Part shown: positions 57,776-64,000 of the stretch, piece after piece
Layout of the letters: every line of letters begins with the position of its first letter
Numbering within the stretch: position 1 is the stretch's first letter
DNA from: Medicago truncatula
Lineage: Eukaryota; Streptophyta; Magnoliopsida; Fabales; Fabaceae
DNA length: 64,000 nt
Direction: 5' to 3'
Assembly (NCBI RefSeq): GCF_003473485.1
Contig: NC_053046.1
Span: 7,760,001-7,824,000 of the forward strand
Notes under the pieces: generated by a model
Seen by the model: the letters and a program-made list of their open reading frames with translations, nothing else
Database searches by the model: none
What the model was told of the DNA's origin: nothing
Position numbers and translations under genes: made by a program

Positions 57776-60672
57776 TCACAATAACTTCAAATTGTTGCTT
57801 TTTGGTTTTTCGGGAGTATCCAACAAAATAGGCGCCGCTTTGTTTGACTCCTTTTGTAGTTTCAGCGGTTTGTTTCCACTTTCAATAGCCATGAGCTTTC
57901 GGAACAACTCATGTTGATCCAAATACTCATCTTCCCAAGTCACCGCATCTTCTTTCTTGTGATTGTGCCACTCCATAGATGATGGAGGTAGTGGACAACC
58001 GTTCTTCAAATAAATAAGCACGAAATGATTCGGAATTCCCCAAGGCACAAGATGAGAGTTTTTTGATTACCCAGCGGTGGTGGCGCTCTTAGTGGGGAAA
58101 AAGATTCCGAGTTTCCAACTTCAAGATTTTTCAACACGACTACACACCTTTTGTAATAATTAGCAACAATGTGTCCCATGTCCGAAAAAGTCAACCACTT
58201 ATCAACAAGATGTGCACAACTTTTTGTATTTGCGGGACGATGTAAGCCATTTAAAATGTAGTTATAACGATCCTCACCCGCAAATACTTCAACATAATCA
58301 TCTTTATAATCTATCAACTCTTGAATAAGATGTGTACGGATCATGAGATGATTTTTTCGGTCAAGCCCATGAACTCGGCTATAGCCCGGAATCCACAATG
58401 TCCATCGCCAATAACATCCACCACTTTTTCAATAAATGGAAACATGAAGTGTGGCATATAATCAATAGGCCTCATAACCGGGATACCCTTGGGCTTTGGA
58501 TACCGAGTAGGTGGTGGAAGTGGTTTAAGCGATGTTTTACCAAGACGAGCACCTTTTTTCCTTTTATATGACGATGCCGTTGGTGATGGTGACGGTTGAC
58601 TATCCGGATTTTGGGAATCAACAACCTCCCATGAAGAAGGGATCCGACTAGTCGATGTAATTTTTCCTTTAGACCTCGCAATTTCGACTTTTTTCTTGGC
58701 TCCCTTGGTTGGTACTTTTCGTGGTGGTGGAGACATCACAGTGGTTTCAAGAAATGCCAACTACCGTAAACCCTCTTTGACTTCAAGCTTCATTTGGAAA
58801 GAGAGTTTCTTGAGACGTTCTACAATAGCCTTCAACTCAACCTCGACACAAAAACCAACTTCGTTACTTTCTTCGCCCATACGTAACCTATGCCAATGGT
58901 GGTATATCTCATCCAATAAAATTGGCTTCTCTTCAAGGAGCTTAGTAGCAATTTCGCATGCACATGGTAGCCCGTAAGATGTCCTTTGAACACAACCACA
59001 AAATGTCATTGTCCATGCACAATGTTTCCCTACAACGTGTCTCTTCCAAAGCAATGTTGTCCAAAGCATATCTAGACACATGACCACCTAACCCGGAGTA
59101 CAAAGTGACATCTTTGAATCTATGTTCCAACATGCTAACGCTCTGACCAAAGTTTGTTTGTATCGTAGTGAACTAAAGCAACAACATGTCATGTATTTTC
59201 TCCCAACAAGTACCCAAATTACCCACAATATTGTCCAAATATTTCTTCAATAAAGCATGAGCCGATTCGACCCTGTTGGTGGTCCTGCAACCAAGATGCA
59301 TCACATGGTCTGTCCATGCCCTCACAATTTTGTCCTTCACTTCATTCAAGGTGGTCATTGCATAATTTTTGAAAAGTGAGAAATCACTACTTGAATCTTG
59401 GAACTCCACTAATGCATTTGCATATAACTCTTGAGTGGGCGATTCAACCATAGCTTTCCATGCCCTCATGACAACATCGCGATTACTCACCTCTTTCCCA
59501 TCCTTTTTTCCCAAAGGATATTTACAATCTAAGACGCACCTTTGTTTAACATTTGCTTGCACATGAAAGTAACAATTCATTGCATAACTTTCGGGGAAAA
59601 CATTTGCATCTGCTTTCATCGAAGACATATCCATGTCGGTCACAATCACCTTAGGCATATTCATCTTTGACGTAAGAAGTTTACGCAACATTTTTAAAAC
59701 CCAAACAAAGTTTTCCTCTTTCTCATGTCTCACAAATCCAAACCCAACCGAATATGTTAAATCGGTCGAAGTGACCCCAACTACCTCAAACATTGGCATC
59801 CTGTACATGTTGGTTTTGTAGGTGGAGTCCTTAACCAAAACCGTTGGAAAATTGTTAAACAACTTAACGGATGTTGGATGAGCCCAAAAGATATCTTCGA
59901 TTGTAGTACTTTCACTTTGTGTTCTTGAGTAATAAGTATAGTTGTGCTCCTCCAACTTCGAGATTAGATATTGCAACGGCTTCTTGTCACCTCTATTTTC
60001 CTTCCATATTTGTTGACGTTCATTGTACACTTGCTTCACATTTGTCATGCAATGTGGTCTTTTGTTTTTCAAATGTATCAAAATATTTCTTGGAAGCATC
60101 TTGCTCTTGGTCAAGTCACGTACAATCTTCTTGTCGTCCTCCTTTAGTCTACCGACAAGAATGTGTCCTTCTAAAGCCGGCTCCATCGCATGGTTGTGAA
60201 CTCCATTAAGAATGTTCAATTCCCATTCCTTTGTTTGCTTACTTTGATATCCACTAATCATGAACAAGCACCCACATTTTCTTGAGCCCGTTCTCGCATG
60301 CTTCGGTTTTTTTTTTTCCGGCACTTTGTGAGCTCCACTCCTTTCACACATTAGGCGGAACATTGGATTGATCAAGCTTGATCTTTGTGTAACAATTGTA
60401 AATCCCGCCTTATTTGCTTGACGACGCGCCCACTCAAGCAATTATTCTCTATCTTTCGACTTAACGTCGTTCGAAAAAAACCTAGCCGTGTCGACCTCGT
60501 GGGATTGAAGTGGGAGGACACCGGAGCCGCCAACATACTTTGAAGCTTCAACATGGACGGAAGCTCTATCGATGTTTGGTTTCGCTTCAACCTTAGGCGG
60601 TTTGACATCTCCGAAAAATTCGACAAAATTTGGTTTTGTCTCTCCCGAAACATCTTCCGCGTTCTCAACCAT
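57776..60672 (-). pseudogene. FAR1-type MULE transposase fused to an OTU protease domain, decayed
   Basis: The ATG at 60672 opens a frame of about 965 codons with these parts in order: an acidic N-terminus; a FAR1-like zinc-binding region (C-G-C-L-F ... H-N-H); a MULE transposase core with the acidic residues in V-K-D-S-T-Y-K-T-N, V-T-D-M-D and N-R-V-E-S-A-H; a SWIM-type finger (C-G-C ... C-A-C); a linker; and an OTU cysteine protease with D-G-H-C-G-F-R-A-I and the later N-H-F-V that would supply the His. Lesions are in-frame stops at 60442-60444, at 59173-59175 and at 58761-58763, and frameshifts near 59000, 58345 and 58040. Most are single-base changes, so decay is recent. The long piece 59173-60441 is still open. 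Confidence 0.88.
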
Positions 60673-61470
60673 TGCTATAATTAAACAACATATAAATATG
60701 AATTAACAACTAACTAATGCATAAACATCAATGTCATAATTAATTAAAACAAAAAAAAACAAAACACAAGAAAAAAATTTTGAAAAATTGGCAGTAGCTG
60801 CCATTTTTTCGTTGTGAAAATTTCACAAGAGTTCCTCGGCACCTTACTACCGAGGTTTTCCTCGGCACTACACTACCGAAGTTTTCTATGATAGAGTTTG
60901 ACGTAACTGACGTAAAGACTCATAACAAAACCAAAAAATGAAAGGGTTAAAATGCTCAATACCTGTTTTTTTACGTCAAAAGTGTGTTGATACCTCCTAT
61001 GTTTGATGCTTGAATGATTTTGGATCAAGATTTGATGAAAAAAATATTGGATTTGGGGATTGAATGGAGGTGGTATTGAAGTTGATGATGAAAATAGTAC
61101 GTAGGAGGAGCAGGTGACTGTTTCATCTGATGAAACATATTCCTCAGCAGTTAACTACCGATGATTTCCTCGGTAATTAACTGCAGCCGATTTTTGAATT
61201 CCACGACAGTTAACTACCGAGTGGACAAAAACGTAAATTATTCGTGTGTCTTATCCTTATGCAATGTGTCAAAAGCAATTCTTCATATACTATGAGTTTT
61301 TTGTTTAGTAATTAAGTTAGCCGTTTGACTAAAGTCAAACTTAGAAAAATAGTTATAAAATTTGTAAGCCACTGTCACTCTATCTATCACACAAAAACCA
61401 TTTGAACAATTTCAACCATATCGTTCAAACAAAACACAGACAAAACAGAGCAAAAATCCAAAGCCCCAAA

Positions 61471-62028
61471 ATGCAGCAAAACAAAAACCCATTCCCAATC
61501 TCACTACACAACACACATGTAAAGCTATTAGCTTTCGATCTTCTAACCCTAACCCCACCGATCTCCCCAAACCACTCCTTCACCCGCAACTCTATCCCCA
61601 TCACACGCGCTGAAACCGTAGGAACCATAACCCTCCGCGACCACAAACCCTTCAAATTCCTCCGTTTCGCTATCGACGACGGAACCGGTTGCATCCCTTG
61701 TATTCTCTGGCTTAACCACATGACTTCTCCTCATTTAGCTCGCCGGCGTAGTCCTCAGGATCTCTGTCTTCTTGCTGATGCTGCTGCGAGATCGGCGGAA
61801 GTGGTGAAGGTTGGGAATGTTGCTAGGGTTAGAGGGAGGGTTACGGAGTATAAAGGAGGGGTGCAGATAACTGTTACGGATGTTATTAGTGAGAGGGATC
61901 CGAATGTTGAGGTTTTGCATTGGGTTGAGTGTGTTAATTTGGCTAGGAATTGTTATAATCTTGTTAATGTTTCTTCTTCTTCTGGTTCTGGTTCTGGTTC
62001 TGGTTCAGTAGTACCTAAATTGAATTAG
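61471..62028 (+). CDS. STN1: STN1, CST-complex OB-fold subunit (185 aa)
   Basis: This is a single-exon gene for the small OB-fold protein that, with CTC1 and TEN1, protects telomere ends and helps fill-in synthesis. The start ATG at 61471 was chosen because it is the first ATG, and the pseudogene copy has the equivalent one. The OB fold covers about residues 14-160, including N-T-H-V-K-L-L-A-F-D, I-T-R-A-E-T-V-G-T-I, D-D-G-T-G-C-I-P-C-I-L-W-L and R-V-R-G-R-V. The C-terminal Ser/Gly tract is a variable addition. The length is close to other plant STN1 proteins. MULE 2 ends 188 bp upstream, so its promoter is short or lies partly in the transposon. Confidence 0.92.
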   Translation: MQQNKNPFPISLHNTHVKLLAFDLLTLTPPISPNHSFTRNSIPITRAETVGTITLRDHKPFKFLRFAIDDGTGCIPCILWLNHMTSPHLARRRSPQDLCLLADAAARSAEVVKVGNVARVRGRVTEYKGGVQITVTDVISERDPNVEVLHWVECVNLARNCYNLVNVSSSSGSGSGSGSVVPKLN

Positions 62029-63445
62029 AATTAGAAGACTTGTTGATTTTTGGTTTTGTTGTAATTGTTTGTGATTGGTGATAGTGATTATAAGAAATGT
62101 TGACTTGTTATTGAGATGAGAGGAAATGTTTGTGAGCATGAGTGAAGATTTTGGAGAGAAATGTTTTATTGAAAATTGTTCATTTCATATTTTAGAAATT
62201 TAAAATTTTATCTTTTAAGACAAAATTTGCATTTTAATTCCATTTTTACCTTCTTAACTTGTGTCTTAAGACACAAGTTAGAATGACCCTTATTTATTTA
62301 TTGGTCTAGTCCTTTATTTATTCATTAAAAAAGTATCTTCCCTAAAAAAAAAAAAAATCTGATTCAAAGATAAAATTATATGCAGTTAATGTTTTTGATG
62401 ACCAGTTAAAAAACTCATCCAAATTATTGCGGTTAAATTTGGCCTAGTTATAGTGAAAAATAAGTTGAAATGATAATAAATATTTCCTCCGTCCCATATT
62501 ATATGACACAGTCGATTTTGTGACGTATTTTAATCTTAAATATCTTTAATAAAAAATTATGAAAACTTAATAATTTAAAAATATTCGTCCAACATCTTAT
62601 ATGCTATAATCTATGTTTGTATATTAGTAGAAAAATATGATGAAAGTATATTACGTTGAATTGTGCATATTTTCAACATATGTCATTTAAAATGTGTATA
62701 TAACTTCTGTCTAAAAAAAGTGTATATAACTTTTTGAGAAAACATGGTCACACTCACACCGCACGATAAGCTCAGTCGTGGATGGTAGCTCAACAAAATC
62801 AGAACTATTTTGGCTAGGGACATCCAACCAAGCTAGAAGGAGAATTGATCGAGAAACTTTATATTGTTTTACTTTTTCAATTGATCATTCAGATGTTTTT
62901 AAACATATCATCATGATTAAAGACAAATAGCTTCTTTCAAAACGAATTATTCCAACATTGATTATCGTTGACATATAAAAAACGCAAAGGAAATAGACAA
63001 CCAAAATTTTATCATCAAAATTTCTATACAGAAAATAACATTGTACAATAACCAAACTCGTACCTCACCATTTTCATACAACCAAATGCCCTAGTTGTGT
63101 TTTGTATAAAACATCTATTAAATCAATAAATTTGAATGAACAAAAAAAACTGAAATTTCCTTTCAATTTTCATAAACAACCATAAACTTTAAACAAATTT
63201 GAGTTCTTAAACTTCGGCAATCAAATACTAAAAGGCATAACAAATTGCCGGCGTGAGATCACTTGTTTCCTTCCAGAGCACTTATTTTATCTATGATGAC
63301 CCTGTTCTCAAGCAAGGTTTTGGAAGCTTCAACGACTTCAAAGGTCAGTGTAATTCACACACCCCTTTGGCATTTTACATGCTGCATAACATGGTGTGTG
63401 GCAAAAAAGGTATCTTCTAAACGCCAAAGGTATTCGCCTCGTTAA
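62029..63445. other. spacer downstream of STN1
   Basis: No gene is seen. A Stowaway-style end (tttcctccgtcccatattat) at about 62484 with a partly matching right end near 62700 suggests a MITE. The part beyond 63000 is probably the 3' UTR of the minus-strand gene ending at 63446. Confidence 0.4.
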
Positions 63446-63829
63446 TCATTTGAGCTTAACCTGAAGAACTAGATGCACTTGCTTTTTGAAAATGGTCCTT
63501 AGCTCTTCATTAGCTTCTATTCCTATTCTCCTGTTAAACAAACATGAACAAACAAATGTTTACCACTTCCGAATAATGATGCCAAAGCAACTTTTCATTT
63601 AAAGGTCGCAACTCGCAAGGTAGAGAATAGAATCCTAATCATACACCCCTTCATGGGAGAAGGGTTAATTAGGGCATGAGATGGGGAGGTAGACTCAAAC
63701 AAGAAACTGAAGTAAATAAGAGGTAAATCCTAAGATGGATAAAAATAACGAGAAAAAACCTTATAGAAACTTTAATCGACCAAAAAGGTCATCAATTCCA
63801 TCTGAGTCCAACAAAGAAACAAGATGAAC
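63446..63829 (-). CDS. 3' end of an unrecognised minus-strand gene (two exons, partial)
   Basis: Two candidate exons are 63771-63829 and 63446-63530 (stop TGA at 63446-63448). Both have GT/AG borders, and the phases join correctly (AA|G). The peptide reads V-H-L-V-S-L-L-D-S-D-G-I-D-D-L-F-G-R-L-K across the first exon, then R-I-G-I-E-A-N-E-E-L-R-T-I-F-K-K-Q. It looks like real protein, but I cannot name the family. The remaining exons would lie to the right of the window. This is a splice-and-frame prediction only. Confidence 0.45.
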
Positions 63830-64000
63830 CTGTCTAATCTTCATACTCAAAAAGTTTTGACATATGGAAAATGGCACAGCCATATATATAACAGAAAAAG
63901 ATGGAGATATATACGGTTTTCCCATAGTTTATGCCTAAACTCAAATTAGTACGCTCCAATAAGTAATATCTAAAATAGGTGAAATTGCGAGAACAACGAA

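Larger units (their letters stand above)
56752..61283 (-). mobile_element. MULE 2: 4.5-kb Mutator-like element with transposase-OTU ORF
   Basis: The perfect 9-bp target duplication CATATACTA (56743-56751 and 61284-61292) and inverted ends (gagaattgatgttgacacat / tgacacattgcataagg) define it. The ends share the cacacgagtaattNacgtttttg stretch and the cggcagttaact palindromes with MULE 1, and about 250 bp inside its left end match the right end of MULE 1. It carries a minus-strand transposase-OTU gene and a small ORF. TIR copies have drifted, and an extra internal pair of 'cctcggca.cttactaccgag' motifs lies at 60835-60890. Confidence 0.92.

Overview
This is plant nuclear DNA, most likely from a legume of the Medicago/Trifolium/Vicia group. 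It is AT-rich, its genes contain introns with GT/AG borders, and it is full of nested LTR retrotransposons, Mutator-like elements (MULEs), Helitron fragments and MITEs. The repeats include a SIRE-like copia LTR, an Ogre/Tat-like gypsy element, and MITEs that read 'ggtccctaaa'. The species assignment is inferred from the repeat types and protein style, not from a search.

Layout. 1-15.6 kb: the 3' end of one alpha/beta-hydrolase gene (exons at 205-769), a repeat-rich spacer with a MITE and a solo copia LTR, a complete second hydrolase gene (8359-11706), and tail-to-tail with it an intact 18-exon ERD6-like sugar transporter on the minus strand (11916-15616). 17.4-22.5 kb: a 5.1-kb MULE with a perfect 9-bp target duplication. 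It carries a broken plant-mobile-domain (PMD) gene that is itself interrupted by a 1.2-kb solo LTR. 22.7-23.6 kb: an intact single-exon AlkA-type DNA glycosylase gene whose TATA-like box abuts the MULE. 28.3-30.3 kb: a third hydrolase gene, followed by decayed remnants of the last two transporter exons, which shows that hydrolase and transporter end were duplicated together. 31.6-35.1 kb: a retroposon with a 10-bp target duplication, then a STN1 (telomere CST complex) pseudogene split by a 2-kb solo LTR. 35.6-44.3 kb: Helitron helicase fragments, a minus-strand open frame of tandem IDA/PIP-like peptide repeats, a copia pol fragment and a ~250-bp tandem array. 44.6-56.6 kb: a solo LTR of the same family as the one in the STN1 pseudogene, split by a young 9.8-kb gag-only gypsy-type element with nearly identical LTRs. 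56.75-61.28 kb: a second MULE, of the same terminal family as the first, carrying a decayed transposase fused to an OTU protease domain plus a small intact ORF. 61.5-62.0 kb: an intact intronless STN1 gene. 63.4-64 kb: the probable 3' end of an unrecognised minus-strand gene running off the window.

Themes. The intact host genes are two complete hydrolases, one transporter, one DNA glycosylase and one STN1. The two MULEs share terminal and subterminal sequence. One encodes the transposase type and the other carries a PMD gene, so the second looks like a non-autonomous partner. Both sit less than 200 bp upstream of a genome-maintenance gene. The most unusual coding signal is the six-core IDA/PIP-like repeat frame at 36.9-37.5 kb, which appears damaged at both ends.
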